Assembly: GCF_002221505.1 (NCBI RefSeq)
Contig: NZ_CP011036.1
Span: forward strand, 2,170,001-2,234,000
Source of the DNA: Pseudoalteromonas nigrifaciens
GTDB lineage: Bacteria > Pseudomonadota > Gammaproteobacteria > Enterobacterales > Alteromonadaceae
Length of the DNA stretch: 64,000 bases
Direction: 5' to 3'
Shown here: positions 8,336 to 18,570 of the stretch, in pieces
How the letters are laid out: each line of letters opens with the position of its first letter
How positions within the stretch are numbered: the stretch's first letter is position 1
Translations under genes and position numbers: made by a program
The notes under the pieces: model-generated
Database searches by the model: none
What the model was told of the DNA's origin: nothing
The model's input: the letters and a program-made list of their open reading frames with translations, nothing else

Positions 8336-9291
8336 GTTTTATTAGCACGCAATTTAACTAGGCAATTAGCCAGTGCTTTATCAAGCGGTGCTTCTACGCG
8401 CATGGTTGTTTCGTTTTTAGGATGATAAAAAGTTAAGTCATGAGCATGTAAAAACAAACGATTTAACCCTGTTTTACGCATCGAATTATCAAACTCTTCA
8501 TCGCCATATTTATCATCACACGCAATGGGATGCCCTTTGCATTGTGTATGCACACGTATTTGGTGAGTACGCCCGGTAACCGGTGACGCCTGCACTAACG
8601 AGCACTCGTTAAAGCGCTCAAGCACTTTAAAGCGGGTATGTGAGGGTTTACCTTCAGTGTTATCTACACGCACTACGCGCTCCCCAGACTTAAGCGTATT
8701 TTTACGCAGCCCTTCGGTAACATTTTTAGTTTTAGAGTCCCATTGGCCATCAACTAGCGCCCAATAGTTTTTTTCCATGGTTTTTTCACGTAACTGCTCA
8801 TGTAAAGCAGTCAGTACTGAACGGCGCTTAGCAATTAATAAACACCCCGACGTATCGCGATCTAGTCTATGCACAAGCTCTAAACTGCGCTCTTCTGGGC
8901 GTAATACTCGCAGCGCTTCAATTAAACCATAACTTAAGCCACTACCACCATGTACCGCCATACCCGATGGTTTATTAATAACAATCAGGTATTTATCTTC
9001 AAATATAATATCATTTTCAAGGCGTGTTACTTTATCAAGTTTTGAAGGCACAAACTCTTCTCGTTCTGCCACCCTAATTGGCGCAATACGAAGAACATCT
9101 TCTAGCTGCAGTTTATATACCGGCTTAATGCGTTTTTTATTAACGCGCACCTCACCTTTACGCAAAAGTTTATAAATTGCGCTTTTAGGCACCCCTTTTA
9201 AATGGGTAATAAGAAAGTTATCAATTCGTTGACCTAAATGGTCTTCGTTGATCGTGACATAAGTTACTTGTAAGTCGTTTTTTTCTGACAT
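8332..9291 (-). CDS. rluC: 23S rRNA pseudouridine synthase RluC
   Basis: Makes pseudouridines at three sites of 23S rRNA (955, 2504 and 2580 in E. coli). 319 residues. An N-terminal S4 RNA-binding domain (about 20-75) is followed by the RluA-family catalytic domain with Asp144 in ELVHRLDRDTSG. It lies directly upstream of the HAD phosphatase gene and divergent from rne, as in E. coli, which favours RluC over RluD or RluA. Confidence 0.92.
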   Translation of the reverse strand: MSEKNDLQVTYVTINEDHLGQRIDNFLITHLKGVPKSAIYKLLRKGEVRVNKKRIKPVYKLQLEDVLRIAPIRVAEREEFVPSKLDKVTRLENDIIFEDKYLIVINKPSGMAVHGGSGLSYGLIEALRVLRPEERSLELVHRLDRDTSGCLLIAKRRSVLTALHEQLREKTMEKNYWALVDGQWDSKTKNVTEGLRKNTLKSGERVVRVDNTEGKPSHTRFKVLERFNECSLVQASPVTGRTHQIRVHTQCKGHPIACDDKYGDEEFDNSMRKTGLNRLFLHAHDLTFYHPKNETTMRVEAPLDKALANCLVKLRANKT

Positions 9292-10061
9292 TGCCTAATC
9301 ACTAATTTAAGAAAAATAATTTAGTTGCTAACACAGTTATAATAGTGGGATAATCAGCAGCGCAAATATTTAGTATTTGCAAATAACAACGGTGCTTTTT
9401 AACGCAGTAATACATTCGTGATGCACATTCTGGGTAATTGATCATACAGATCCGAGTTAAGTTTTCCAAAGCTTTTATACATACCCAGTCAACACGTGCG
9501 ATCAATTAGCGGCAATGCGCGTAATATATTGCCAGTTAAGTTTGAACATGAATTGATTTTTAATGCGATTGAAAAAGCAATGAACAGATAATTTGTCTGA
9601 TAGTGACGACGTAAAAACGTCGTTCAGCACTTGCTCAATTGTAGTACCGTACAGCAGCTTATTTAGAACTAAAAAATCTAATAAATAAGTCGTCATTAAC
9701 ATTGGCAGCGATTTTTGCTCACAAAAATGGATTTTAGTAGTACATCACATTGTATTACTCACTTACTTAACGAGCCCTATGCGCCTAAATATGAACGGCA
9801 TTTAATAAGATTAGTATGACAGGCCAACTTCTGGGTAAAACGTGTAACGTAGCTGAAAAGCCGACAGTTTTAGCCCTGCTATGAATTTAATAGTAATAAA
9901 TACACTATTGTTTGCCTGCATTTAAAAATACTGCGTACGCAAAAAAACAGAGCCGTTCCATTAAAGACCCAGTCGTGAGGCTGCACATTCTAAAAATAGG
10001 AATAACTGAACAGACGTGAAAACAGCGTCATGTCAGCGACACAAACTAGTAGAGTAACAAT
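9292..10061 (+). promoter_or_regulatory. Long intergenic region, probable rne leader
   Basis: 770 bases without a convincing gene between rluC and rne. In enterobacteria rne has a long untranslated leader whose hairpins let RNase E cleave its own mRNA, and the same divergent rluC-rne layout is seen here. Two short minus-strand frames at 9302-9702 show no family features. Small hairpins near the start codon (GACG...CGTC around 10013-10029) are visible, but a match to the known rne leader cannot be shown by eye. Confidence 0.45.
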
Positions 10062-13000
10062 ATGAAACGTATGCTAATCAATGCAACGCAGCAAGAAGAA
10101 ATGCGCGTAGCACTGGTTGACGGCCAGCGCCTATATGATTTAGATATAGAAAGCCCAGGTCACGAACAGAAAAAAGCCAATATTTATAAAGGCAAAATCA
10201 CTCGCATTGAACCATCTCTTGAAGCAGCATTTGTTGAATACGGTGCTGATCGTCATGGTTTCCTTCCTTTAAAAGAAATTGCCCGTACTTACTTCCCAGC
10301 TGGGTATACTTTCCATGGCCGTCCGAATATTCGTGACGTGATCAAAGAAGGTCAAGAAGTTATAGTACAAGTTGATAAAGAAGAGCGTGGCCAAAAAGGC
10401 GCAGCACTTACTACCTTTATCAGCGTTGCCGGTAGCTACTTAGTTTTAATGCCTAATAATCCTCGTGCTGGCGGTATATCTCGTCGCATTGAAGGTGATG
10501 AGCGTACTGAACTAAAAGAGTCACTTAGTCGTTTAGAACTTCCTAAAGGTATGGGCTTAATTGTTCGTACTGCTGGTGTTGGCAAATCGTTTGAAGAATT
10601 AAACTACGATTTAAAAGCCTTACTTGTTCATTGGGAAGCAATTGGTGTTGCAGCCGACAGTGCTAAAGCGCCGTTTTTAATACACCAAGAAAGCAATGTA
10701 ATATTTCGTGCAATTCGCGACTATTTACGTCGTGATATTGGCGAAATATTAATTGATAAACCACGTGTTTTTGAAGAAGCTAAAGCGCATATTGAACGTT
10801 TTCGCCCTGACTTTATGAGCCGTGTTAAGCTTTATCAAGGTGATACGCCATTATTTACGCATTACCAAATTGAAAGCCAAATTGAGTCTGCGTTCCAGCG
10901 TGAAGTACGCTTGCCTTCAGGTGGTTCAATTGTAATTGATCCTACAGAAGCATTAACCTCTATCGATATTAACTCGTCTAAAGCAACAAAAGGCGGCGAT
11001 ATTGAAGAAACAGCACTTAATACTAACTTAGAAGCAGCAGATGAAATTGCACGTCAATTACGTCTTCGCGACTTAGGTGGCTTAATTGTTATCGATTTTA
11101 TCGATATGACACCACCACGCCATCAGCGTGAAGTAGAAAACCGTCTAAAAGACGCTGTTCGTCCTGATCGTGCTCGTGTGCAAATTGGTAAAATTTCACG
11201 TTTTGGTTTACTCGAAATGTCGCGTCAGCGTCTGCGCCCTTCATTAGGTGAAGCAAGCCAAGGCCCATGTCCACGTTGTAGTGGTCAAGGTACGATTCGT
11301 TCTAACGAATCAATTGCACTGTCTATTTTGCGTTTAATTGAAGAAGAAGCAATTAAAGACAACACTGCACAAGTTAATGCTCAAGTGCCTGTTGCTGTTG
11401 CCGCTTATTTATTAAATGAACAGCGCCGTAGTGTTCATCGCATGGAAAAACAACATAAGTGCGACATAGTGATCATTCCTAATCAACACATGGAAACACC
11501 ACACTACGAAGTAATGCGCTTACGTAAAGACGAAACGATTGAAACAGTAAGCTATGGACAAATTGTTGCTCCAGAGCCTGAAGCATTTGAAATGTCTAAG
11601 TCGCCTGTAGCACCAGTACGTGAAGAGCCAATGTTAAAAGGCGTTGTAATGCCTGCAGCACCAGCTCCACAAGCGGCTCCTGCTAACGTTGTTGCCCCTG
11701 CTGAAACTAAAGCGCAAAGCGGTTTACTGGATGCAATTGGTAAGTGGTTTAAATCTTTATTCGCCAGCGAAACCGTTGAAGTGAAAAAAGAAGAAACACA
11801 AAAACAGCAACAAGAAACGCGCGATAATACGCGTAATAACGATAATCGTCGCCGTAATAACAACAATCAGCGTCGCCGTAATAACCCTCGTTCTAAGCCA
11901 CGCACTGAGCGTACTGCGGATGAAGAGGTTAAAACTAACTCTGTATCAACACCTGAAGCAGCAACGCAAACTAACGAGAACCAAGAGAGAGGCGAGAATC
12001 GCAATAAGCGTCGTCGCAATCCTAATTCACGTAAGCGCCCAGAGCCACGCACTGAAGAGAAAGATGCAGTAAAAGTTGATGCACCTGCAAAAGCAGAAGC
12101 TGAAACTAAGCCAGTTCAAGCCGAAGAGCCAAAGGATCAAAAACCAAAGGTTCGTCGCCAGCGTCGTAATTTGCGTAAAAAAGTACGCCTGCAAGATGAA
12201 AATGCTGAGCAGGTACAAACAACAGATGAAACACCTGTACAAGCTACAGAAAAAGAAACACCAGTAGCCCAAGAGCAAGCACCTGTTGTAGAAAAGCAAA
12301 CTCAAACAGCGGCAGAAAAAACAGCTCATATTAAAGAAGAAAAAGTTGAAGATGTTGATTCTAACGATGAAACACCTACAACCGAAGACGAGCAAGAGCA
12401 AACTCGTACACGTTCACGTCGCTCACCTCGTCATCTTCGTGCATCAGGTCAGCGTCGTCGTCGCCCTGAAGGTGAAGGCAATGAAGCTAAGTCAGATGAA
12501 GCACCGGCATTTGTTCCTGTTGCCGACCAAGCTGCTGCAGAGTATGAAGCAGAGCTTAAAGCTAAATCTGCAGCTACACCTGCGGATGCAGCGCAACAAG
12601 TTGAACAAGCCGTTGCGGTTGAAGACTTAGCCAAAGTTGAAGCTGTAGAAGAGCCAGTACAAACTGAAGAGCCAGCTAAAGTTGAAACTCCAGTTGTAAC
12701 TGAAGAGCCAGCTAAGGTTGAAACTCCAGTAGCCGCTGAAGAGCCAGCTAAAGTTGAAACGCCAGTAGCAGCTGAAGAGCCAGCTAAAGTTGAAACCCCA
12801 GTAGTTACTGAAGAACCAGCTAAAGTTGAAACTCCATTAGTAACTGAAGAGCCAGCTAAAGTTGAAACCCCAGTAGTTACTGAAGAGCCAACTAAAGTTG
12901 AAGCGCCAGTGGTAACTGAAGAGCCAGCTAAAGTTGAAGCGCCAGTGGTAACTGAAGAGCCAACTAAAGTTGAAACTCCAGTGGTAACTGAAGAGCCAGC

Positions 13001-13277
13001 TAAAGTTGAAACTCCAGTGGTAACTGAAGAGCCAGCTAAAGTTGAAACTCCAGTAGTAACTGCAGCACCACATGTTAAAACAGCGATAGCTCAAGGGTCA
13101 GCAAGTGCGCCAATGGCACAGCCTACCCCTGTAGCTGATAGCGAAGTAAAACATACATCTGTTGCTATGGCTCACGATAAACGTGAACTAGTGCCAGACA
13201 GTGGTTTGCGTGCGGGTTCAATCAAACCTGCTGGTCGTGCAAGTTCTACAATGACTAAAACAATGAGTGTTGATTAA
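10062..13277 (+). CDS. rne: Ribonuclease E
   Basis: Essential endoribonuclease and degradosome scaffold at the inner membrane. 1071 residues. The catalytic half (about 1-520) has an S1 domain from residue 35, metal-binding Asp302 ([10 protein letters not shown]) and Asp345 (IVIDFIDM), and the zinc link CPRCSGQG (Cys403, Cys406). A short hydrophobic helix ([12 protein letters not shown], near 565) fits the membrane anchor. The C-terminal half is disordered: Arg-rich RNA-binding blocks, then eleven 12-residue repeats of the [12 protein letters not shown] type (869-1000), then a conserved-looking tail ([13 protein letters not shown]). The repeats are the unusual part. Confidence 0.97.
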   Translation: MKRMLINATQQEEMRVALVDGQRLYDLDIESPGHEQKKANIYKGKITRIEPSLEAAFVEYGADRHGFLPLKEIARTYFPAGYTFHGRPNIRDVIKEGQEVIVQVDKEERGQKGAALTTFISVAGSYLVLMPNNPRAGGISRRIEGDERTELKESLSRLELPKGMGLIVRTAGVGKSFEELNYDLKALLVHWEAIGVAADSAKAPFLIHQESNVIFRAIRDYLRRDIGEILIDKPRVFEEAKAHIERFRPDFMSRVKLYQGDTPLFTHYQIESQIESAFQREVRLPSGGSIVIDPTEALTSIDINSSKATKGGDIEETALNTNLEAADEIARQLRLRDLGGLIVIDFIDMTPPRHQREVENRLKDAVRPDRARVQIGKISRFGLLEMSRQRLRPSLGEASQGPCPRCSGQGTIRSNESIALSILRLIEEEAIKDNTAQVNAQVPVAVAAYLLNEQRRSVHRMEKQHKCDIVIIPNQHMETPHYEVMRLRKDETIETVSYGQIVAPEPEAFEMSKSPVAPVREEPMLKGVVMPAAPAPQAAPANVVAPAETKAQSGLLDAIGKWFKSLFASETVEVKKEETQKQQQETRDNTRNNDNRRRNNNNQRRRNNPRSKPRTERTADEEVKTNSVSTPEAATQTNENQERGENRNKRRRNPNSRKRPEPRTEEKDAVKVDAPAKAEAETKPVQAEEPKDQKPKVRRQRRNLRKKVRLQDENAEQVQTTDETPVQATEKETPVAQEQAPVVEKQTQTAAEKTAHIKEEKVEDVDSNDETPTTEDEQEQTRTRSRRSPRHLRASGQRRRRPEGEGNEAKSDEAPAFVPVADQAAAEYEAELKAKSAATPADAAQQVEQAVAVEDLAKVEAVEEPVQTEEPAKVETPVVTEEPAKVETPVAAEEPAKVETPVAAEEPAKVETPVVTEEPAKVETPLVTEEPAKVETPVVTEEPTKVEAPVVTEEPAKVEAPVVTEEPTKVETPVVTEEPAKVETPVVTEEPAKVETPVVTAAPHVKTAIAQGSASAPMAQPTPVADSEVKHTSVAMAHDKRELVPDSGLRAGSIKPAGRASSTMTKTMSVD
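12666..13061 (+). repeat. Eleven 36-bp tandem repeats inside rne
   Basis: The in-frame unit encodes [12 protein letters not shown] and recurs eleven times with no length variation (11 x 36 = 396 bases). Variants are AA for VT in units 2 and 3, L for V in unit 5, T for A in units 7 and 9, and A for T in units 7 and 8. Third-position differences show that the copies are not all recent. Degenerate copies (EEPVQT) lie just before. Array length could vary between strains. Confidence 0.95.
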
Positions 13278-13290
13278 CAATACTCATTAA

Positions 13291-13330
13291 AAAGCCCCGC
13301 TAGTTAATTATTAACTAGCGGGGCTTTTTT
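13291..13330. terminator. Bidirectional terminator between rne and yejK
   Basis: A perfect 17-bp stem (AAAGCCCCGCTAGTTAA and its complement) with a 3-base loop, with a T-run on the plus strand and an A-run on the other side. It can end both rne and the convergent yejK transcript. Confidence 0.93.
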
Positions 13331-13356
13331 GTACCTGTAACTTTAGATCAATCGCA

Positions 13357-14373
13357 TTAGTCTTGTTCTTTTTCCATGAAGCGTTGTAACTGATCTTTTA
13401 AGTTTGGCGGAATGCCTTTGATCACTAAGGTATCGGTTGCTTCATTATAAGTAACACGTTCACCTAAGTGTTTACGCTCAAAGCTCACACTTACACCGCC
13501 ACCTAAACCGGAGAACTTAACCATACTTGCCACTGTTTTTTTATCAACGGGGAATGACTCTTCTAAATCGTAACTTTGCTCTTTGCAAAAGCTGTCAAAC
13601 GGACTGTCATCGCCTTTTGTAAGTGTTGCCGAAAGCTCACTTACGTTGGCATCTTCACCTGTCGTTACACAATCATTACAGTAATCAAATACTTGTTTAC
13701 GTAAATCGTCTTTTTCTGATTTATCAAATTGTTGCTCTGATAAGTAATCCTCTACAGCACTGAGCATTACTTGGCTTTGTTGTTTAGGATCAATACCTTC
13801 TTCACAGCCTAAAAAGTCTAAGAAGAAATCGGCAACTTTGCGCCCTGCGCGGCCTTTAATAAATGAAATATAACGATTGTCTTGCGCTTGGGTGTCCCAA
13901 GCGGTTAAATCGATTCGTGCCGCTAATTGCATACGCGAAATATCTAAATGACGTGACGATGCTAAATCTAGCTCAGAGGTAATTGAGTAATGCTCTTTAA
14001 TATTAATCATCGCAATCAGCATGTAGTCTGTAGCCACATACTGATAGTGACAAAACACTAAATAACCGGTTTCATTAAATGCGTATTTATCAAGTTCCTC
14101 TTTTAACACACTCGATGCTTGATCTGTCATATGCCAAAAGCCAAGTTCGTTGTTACGGTAACTTTGCATTGCCGATGCAACTACGCTATTTTTATCGCCA
14201 CTAAAAGCGCAAAAGCCTTTACCTGGCTTACCATTATATGCATGATGCAATTGCTCAATAAACACAGCTACTTTATCGTTGATTAGCATTTCATCATTAC
14301 GTAAATGAATTTGAGTATCGCCGTCTTTTTTGTCTACATAATGAACGACTAGTTTTTTAACGTCTGTTGCCAT
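13357..14373 (-). CDS. yejK: Nucleoid-associated protein YejK (NdpA)
   Basis: Cytoplasmic DNA-binding protein of the nucleoid; biochemical role modest and not fully known, with reported effects on topoisomerase activity in E. coli. 338 residues, the usual length. The N-terminal HYVDKKDG, the central FIKGRAGRKVADFFLDFLGC and the C-terminal YNEATDTLVIKGIPPNLKDQ are typical. It is divergent from yejL, with only about 60 bases between the starts. Confidence 0.92.
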   Translation of the reverse strand: MATDVKKLVVHYVDKKDGDTQIHLRNDEMLINDKVAVFIEQLHHAYNGKPGKGFCAFSGDKNSVVASAMQSYRNNELGFWHMTDQASSVLKEELDKYAFNETGYLVFCHYQYVATDYMLIAMINIKEHYSITSELDLASSRHLDISRMQLAARIDLTAWDTQAQDNRYISFIKGRAGRKVADFFLDFLGCEEGIDPKQQSQVMLSAVEDYLSEQQFDKSEKDDLRKQVFDYCNDCVTTGEDANVSELSATLTKGDDSPFDSFCKEQSYDLEESFPVDKKTVASMVKFSGLGGGVSVSFERKHLGERVTYNEATDTLVIKGIPPNLKDQLQRFMEKEQD

Positions 14374-14435
14374 CTTTGTTTTTCACGCCTCTGGTGTTAA
14401 AATGTGAGAATATAACTATTAAATTGAACCAACTG

Positions 14436-14648
14436 ATGCCAATCTTATCAAAATACTCTAATGAACAAGTAGAACAAATCGTCGATCAGCTTATTGATGT
14501 GTTAACTCAACACAATGCGCCGGTTGATTTGAGTCTTATGTGTTTAGGAAATTCTATCACGCATATCTTAAAAGAGCATGTACCAACAGGGAAAAGACAA
14601 GCCGTTACCGAGAACTTTGCTAAAGCTCTCGCACAGTCGGTTAAATAA
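14436..14648 (+). CDS. yejL: YejL family protein (DUF1414)
   Basis: Small conserved protein of unknown function. 70 residues from ATG 14436, beginning MPILSKYSNEQVEQIVDQL, with the family core APVDLSLMCLGN in the middle. An open frame extends upstream to 14367, but the extra 23 residues do not match the family. The gap to the following yejM-like gene is five bases, so the two are translated together. The yejK / yejL-yejM layout is standard. Confidence 0.9.
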   Translation: MPILSKYSNEQVEQIVDQLIDVLTQHNAPVDLSLMCLGNSITHILKEHVPTGKRQAVTENFAKALAQSVK

Positions 14649-14653
14649 ACTCT

Positions 14654-16147
14654 ATGAATTTATCGCAGCACAATCAGTTTTCATCAAAAGCGAGTCAATT
14701 ACTAAGTTGGGGGCATTGGTTTACCTTTGCCAATATTGGCTTAGCGCTCTTAATTAGCTTAAGCTACTTGTTTGCCGACTCGCCACCTACAAGCTTTATG
14801 GGTATTACTTATATGCTAGTTACTTGGCTTAGCCATACTAGCTTTATTGCCTTTTTAGCGTTTGTGCTGACGGTATTTCCGCTCAGTTTAGTTTTTCCAT
14901 ACCCTCGCCATATTCGCGGTATGGCTGCAGTTATTGCTACCTTTGGCGCCTCTTTACTCACACTTGATGCTTATGTTTATTTTAATTTAGGTTATCACTT
15001 AAGTAGTTCTGCTTTACCTGAGATCATTTCGCTTTTATGGCACCGCTTAAACAGCTCACCCGCTTTAACAACTATTTTAGCCGGTGGCATAGTTTTAGTT
15101 ATTTTAGGTTTTCAGTTAACGGTCAGTAATTTTACTTGGCAAAATTTAGCGCGTTTAAAGCAGCTCAAGTTTGCTCGCTACGCGAGTTCATTTTTAGTGA
15201 TTTGTTTTGCTTTAAGTCATAGTATTCATATTTGGGCAGACGCTAATTTAAAGTTTGATGTAACTAAACAAGATAACTTTTTACCACTCTCTTACCCTAC
15301 AACGGCTAAAAGCTTATTAGCTAAAAATGATCTACTAGACATAGAAAGCTATAAACAAGCGCATAATGTGCAAATTAATCAACAAAACATTAGCTACCAA
15401 TTGCCTACTCCGCTGACAAAATGCGAAGATTACACACCGGCTAAAATTGATATTTTTGTATTTGAAACAGCGCAGCAGCTTGCTCAATTTGCCAGTAATA
15501 AAAACTTGTATAGCACTAAGCAGTTTTTACAACCAACCGATCATAACGATATGCTCTTTAGTTTAGTTTATGGTTTACCAGCATTTTATAAATCTACAAT
15601 TATAAATGAGCAAACATTACCCGCATGGCAAAGCCAACGTCGCAGTGTTGAAGTAACGGGTATTGCAGCGTTAAACTTTATTAACGATCAAACCCACACT
15701 AATAGTGCAATTAGAATTATTAAAGGCACTGATGATTTAGCACCTCGCGATAAAAATACTCATGTTTATGCTTTTAGTTTGGCTGATAATAATAAAGAGG
15801 TGGTAATTACCTCAACGCTTTATAGTTCAGATAAACGGATCACTCGCGTTAATGGCCTTATTCAACCTAGCGATATAATAGCGACCGCTGTTGGGCAGTA
15901 TTTAAACTGCAACACTATTGCTGAGCAAACTATGCTTGGTGTTAACTTACACCAGAAAAAAGATAATATGGGTGTTAATTATTCTCAAGGCGTGGTTATA
16001 GCGTATAAAAAGGATAGAATTACCTTAATTGATCCTGATGGCGACTTTAAAAATATTTCTGCCGCCGAAGGATTTTCTATTGAGCAAGGCTTAGACATTC
16101 CATTTTTAGTTCACAGTATCAAAAAGTTAAAAACCTTTACTCAATAA
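14654..16147 (+). CDS. yejM: YejM/PbgA-like inner-membrane protein with a shortened periplasmic domain
   Basis: Relative of YejM (PbgA), which monitors lipopolysaccharide in the periplasmic leaflet and controls LpxC turnover with LapB. Residues 1-200 are the DUF3413 membrane domain with about five hydrophobic helices. The remainder should be an arylsulfatase-like fold. Here the protein is 497 residues instead of about 586, the first strand reads IDIFVFE rather than the usual LLLITVDG, and only scattered blocks such as MLFSLVYGLPAFYK match. No metal-site motif is visible. Position after yejL supports orthology. Confidence 0.82.
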   Translation: MNLSQHNQFSSKASQLLSWGHWFTFANIGLALLISLSYLFADSPPTSFMGITYMLVTWLSHTSFIAFLAFVLTVFPLSLVFPYPRHIRGMAAVIATFGASLLTLDAYVYFNLGYHLSSSALPEIISLLWHRLNSSPALTTILAGGIVLVILGFQLTVSNFTWQNLARLKQLKFARYASSFLVICFALSHSIHIWADANLKFDVTKQDNFLPLSYPTTAKSLLAKNDLLDIESYKQAHNVQINQQNISYQLPTPLTKCEDYTPAKIDIFVFETAQQLAQFASNKNLYSTKQFLQPTDHNDMLFSLVYGLPAFYKSTIINEQTLPAWQSQRRSVEVTGIAALNFINDQTHTNSAIRIIKGTDDLAPRDKNTHVYAFSLADNNKEVVITSTLYSSDKRITRVNGLIQPSDIIATAVGQYLNCNTIAEQTMLGVNLHQKKDNMGVNYSQGVVIAYKKDRITLIDPDGDFKNISAAEGFSIEQGLDIPFLVHSIKKLKTFTQ

Positions 16148-16156
16148 GGCTATTAT

Positions 16157-16189
16157 TAACCTAGCTTGCTATACCGCCAAGCTAGGTTA
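16157..16189 (+). terminator. Terminator after the yejM-like gene
   Basis: A perfect 12-bp stem (TAACCTAGCTTG and its complement) with a 9-base loop, starting 10 bases after the stop codon and followed by TAGTTTTACTTT. Confidence 0.75.
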
Positions 16190-16247
16190 TAGTTTTACTT
16201 TAACGTTATTAATTTAACGCAGTAAAACACTCTTAGGGATAGCCAAT

Positions 16248-16727
16248 ATGATTAAGCTGTACTGTATTTTTATTTTCCTCTTGCTTACAACCTTAAGCTT
16301 TAACAGTTTCAGTGCAACCAGTTACTACAAGTGTGTTACACAAGAAGGCACCACCTTTTCTCAATTCCCGTGCGATAACAACGCCACCGTATACAAAGTT
16401 AACACCATAATAAATCAGCAAGTAGGCCCTAAAGTAGATTACACCAAGCAATTAAACGAACTGGAGCGCGAAAGCTTACTAGCAGGCTTACAGGCAGAGC
16501 TGCGCAGTAATCAACATAAGTTAGCAATATTAGATCGTAAAAAAGACCAAGCTGATTATAAACAGCAACAGCGCCTTAACCATATTTTAGCCAAGGAAGA
16601 TAAAAAACGTATTGCCGCCGATATTGCTAAAAAACAAAAAGTAATTAACAAAAACTATAAAGCACAAATTAATATGGTAAAAAAGCGCATTAATAAATTA
16701 CAAAAAAAAATAGACAACTATCAGTAA
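16248..16727 (+). CDS. DUF4124 domain-containing exported protein
   Basis: Function unknown. 159 residues: a signal peptide (about 1-22, ending FNSFSA), a short DUF4124 domain (SYYKCVTQEGTTFSQFPCD, residues 25-45, with a Cys pair that may form a disulfide), then a long Lys- and Gln-rich helical stretch (about 66-159) that looks like a coiled coil. AGGGA precedes the ATG at 16248. It is probably monocistronic between yejM and aceK. Confidence 0.75.
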   Translation: MIKLYCIFIFLLLTTLSFNSFSATSYYKCVTQEGTTFSQFPCDNNATVYKVNTIINQQVGPKVDYTKQLNELERESLLAGLQAELRSNQHKLAILDRKKDQADYKQQQRLNHILAKEDKKRIAADIAKKQKVINKNYKAQINMVKKRINKLQKKIDNYQ

Positions 16728-16837
16728 CCTTTATCTCATGAATAAATAACATCTTAATTTAGCTTGGTTTTAAATCGAGAATAACATACTCTTAACAATG
16801 ATAGAGTATAAGCTCTAGCGTCTAATAAGGAGTAATG

Positions 16838-18553
16838 ATGCAGCCTCGTCATATTGCTGAATTAATTTTAACGGGCTTTAAAAAGCACTACCTGTTATTT
16901 CAAAAAACCACGGCAAAAGCACCGCTGGCGTTTGCTAAAAGAGACTGGCAAGCAATTAATGATATAAGCCGATTACGTATTAGCCATTATGATGATCGGG
17001 TTAACGAAACCACCGCCACACTTCGACAACAACAAACCGAACAACTCGACGAACAGCTGTGGCTAGAAGTAAAAAAACTCTATCAACATTTTTTATGTTT
17101 TCATCCTCAGGCTGAGCTTGCCGAAACTTTTTATAATTCGGTATTTTGCCGCCTGTATCATCGCCGCTATTTTCATAACGACTTTATTTTTGTAGAAGCC
17201 ACTCTAAAAGATGCGCCTGCAGTGCCCGTAGAAGCTGAGTATCGCAGCTATTTTCCTGTGGTTGACGGCCTAAAGCCCACAATTAAACAAATCATTAATC
17301 ACTTTGATTTTAAAGCCCCCTTTGTAAATTTAGAACGAGACATACGACTGCTGGTAAAAGCATTTTATAAACAAGCGCCCGACACGCACCATAAAGCCTG
17401 GCAAATGCGCTTTGATATACTGCACACTCCATTTTACCGTAACAAAGCCGCCTATATTGTAGGGCGAGTGGTATCGCAAAGCGGCGTACAGCCGTTTATT
17501 ATTGCAGTACTGCATCATGAAGATAAAGGTTTATACCTAGACGCACTACTTACTAAATCGTCACAAATGCGAGTTATTTTTGGCTTTGCGCGTGCCTACT
17601 TTATGGTAGAAACCCATGCGCCTTCCGCATTAGTCCGATTTTTAAACCAATTAATGCCCAATAAAACTATAGCAGAGCTTTACAACGCTATTGGTTTTCA
17701 TAAACAAGGTAAAACCGAGTTTTACCGTGAGTTTTTAAATCATTTAACTCACTCTAATGACGAATTTACAATTGCCCCCGGCACACCAGGCATGGTGATG
17801 ATGGTATTTACCCTGCCCTCATTCGGCTATGTATTTAAAGTTATTAAAGATAAATTTGGCGAAAGTAAACCTTTTGGTCGTGATACCGTGTTAAAGCGCT
17901 ACCAGTTAGTTAAAAAACACGATCGGGTTGGCCGCATGGCCGACACCATAGAGTATTCTAACGTCGTATTTCCTTTAGCGCGGTTTGATAGTAACTTGTT
18001 GCAGCAGTTGCACCAAACCATTGGTTCATCCATGGTAATTGAAGGCGACTGGCTAATTATCAAACATTTATATATTGAGCGACGCATGACACCGCTTAAT
18101 CTATTTTTAGAAAATGCCGATGATGCCAGTGCCGCCGACGCGATTGAAGAGTACGGCCAGGCACTAAAAGAAATGATTGCTGTTAATATATTTCCCGGCG
18201 ACATGCTGTTAAAAAACTTTGGTGTTAGTAAACACAAACGCATTATTTTTTATGATTACGATGAAGTGCAATATTTAACCGACATGAATTTTAGAGCACT
18301 GCCTAAAGCAAAAACGTATGACGACTACTTAATGGATGAGCAAAGCTATTCGGTTGCGCCGCAAGATGTATTCCCTGAGCAACTTTGCACCTTTGTAATG
18401 CCTAACCCAATCTATAAGCAGTTTTTAATGAGCACACATCCAGAGCTTATTGATGTTAACTTTTGGAAGCAAGCACAGCAAAATATTAAAAATGGTCAGG
18501 TTAGTCATATTTATCCATACCCGACAGCACAACGTTTTATCCATCACTGGTAA
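16838..18553 (+). CDS. aceK: Isocitrate dehydrogenase kinase/phosphatase AceK
   Basis: Bifunctional enzyme that phosphorylates and dephosphorylates isocitrate dehydrogenase, switching carbon between the TCA cycle and the glyoxylate bypass. 571 residues, as in the family. Family stretches are PGTPGMVMMVFTLPSFGYVF, FKVIKDKFGE (ATP-binding region) and KRIIFYDYDEVQYL (metal-binding Asp). Two ATGs lie in tandem (16835, 16838); AAGGAG ends only two bases before the first and five before the second, so the second is preferred. The gene is not beside aceA-aceB here but next to a LysR regulator, as in other Alteromonadales. Confidence 0.95.
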   Translation: MQPRHIAELILTGFKKHYLLFQKTTAKAPLAFAKRDWQAINDISRLRISHYDDRVNETTATLRQQQTEQLDEQLWLEVKKLYQHFLCFHPQAELAETFYNSVFCRLYHRRYFHNDFIFVEATLKDAPAVPVEAEYRSYFPVVDGLKPTIKQIINHFDFKAPFVNLERDIRLLVKAFYKQAPDTHHKAWQMRFDILHTPFYRNKAAYIVGRVVSQSGVQPFIIAVLHHEDKGLYLDALLTKSSQMRVIFGFARAYFMVETHAPSALVRFLNQLMPNKTIAELYNAIGFHKQGKTEFYREFLNHLTHSNDEFTIAPGTPGMVMMVFTLPSFGYVFKVIKDKFGESKPFGRDTVLKRYQLVKKHDRVGRMADTIEYSNVVFPLARFDSNLLQQLHQTIGSSMVIEGDWLIIKHLYIERRMTPLNLFLENADDASAADAIEEYGQALKEMIAVNIFPGDMLLKNFGVSKHKRIIFYDYDEVQYLTDMNFRALPKAKTYDDYLMDEQSYSVAPQDVFPEQLCTFVMPNPIYKQFLMSTHPELIDVNFWKQAQQNIKNGQVSHIYPYPTAQRFIHHW

Positions 18554-18570
18554 AGCGTTAAGGACACACA

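Noticed and set aside
9302..9702. Two short minus-strand reading frames in the rne leader
   Set aside because: They lack ribosome-binding sites and family features, and they lie in a region expected to be untranslated leader.
11552..13094. Several long minus-strand frames opposite the rne tail
   Set aside because: They arise from the repetitive, biased codons of rne (for example Trp/Phe/Ser-rich repeats opposite EEPAKVE) and have no independent gene signals.
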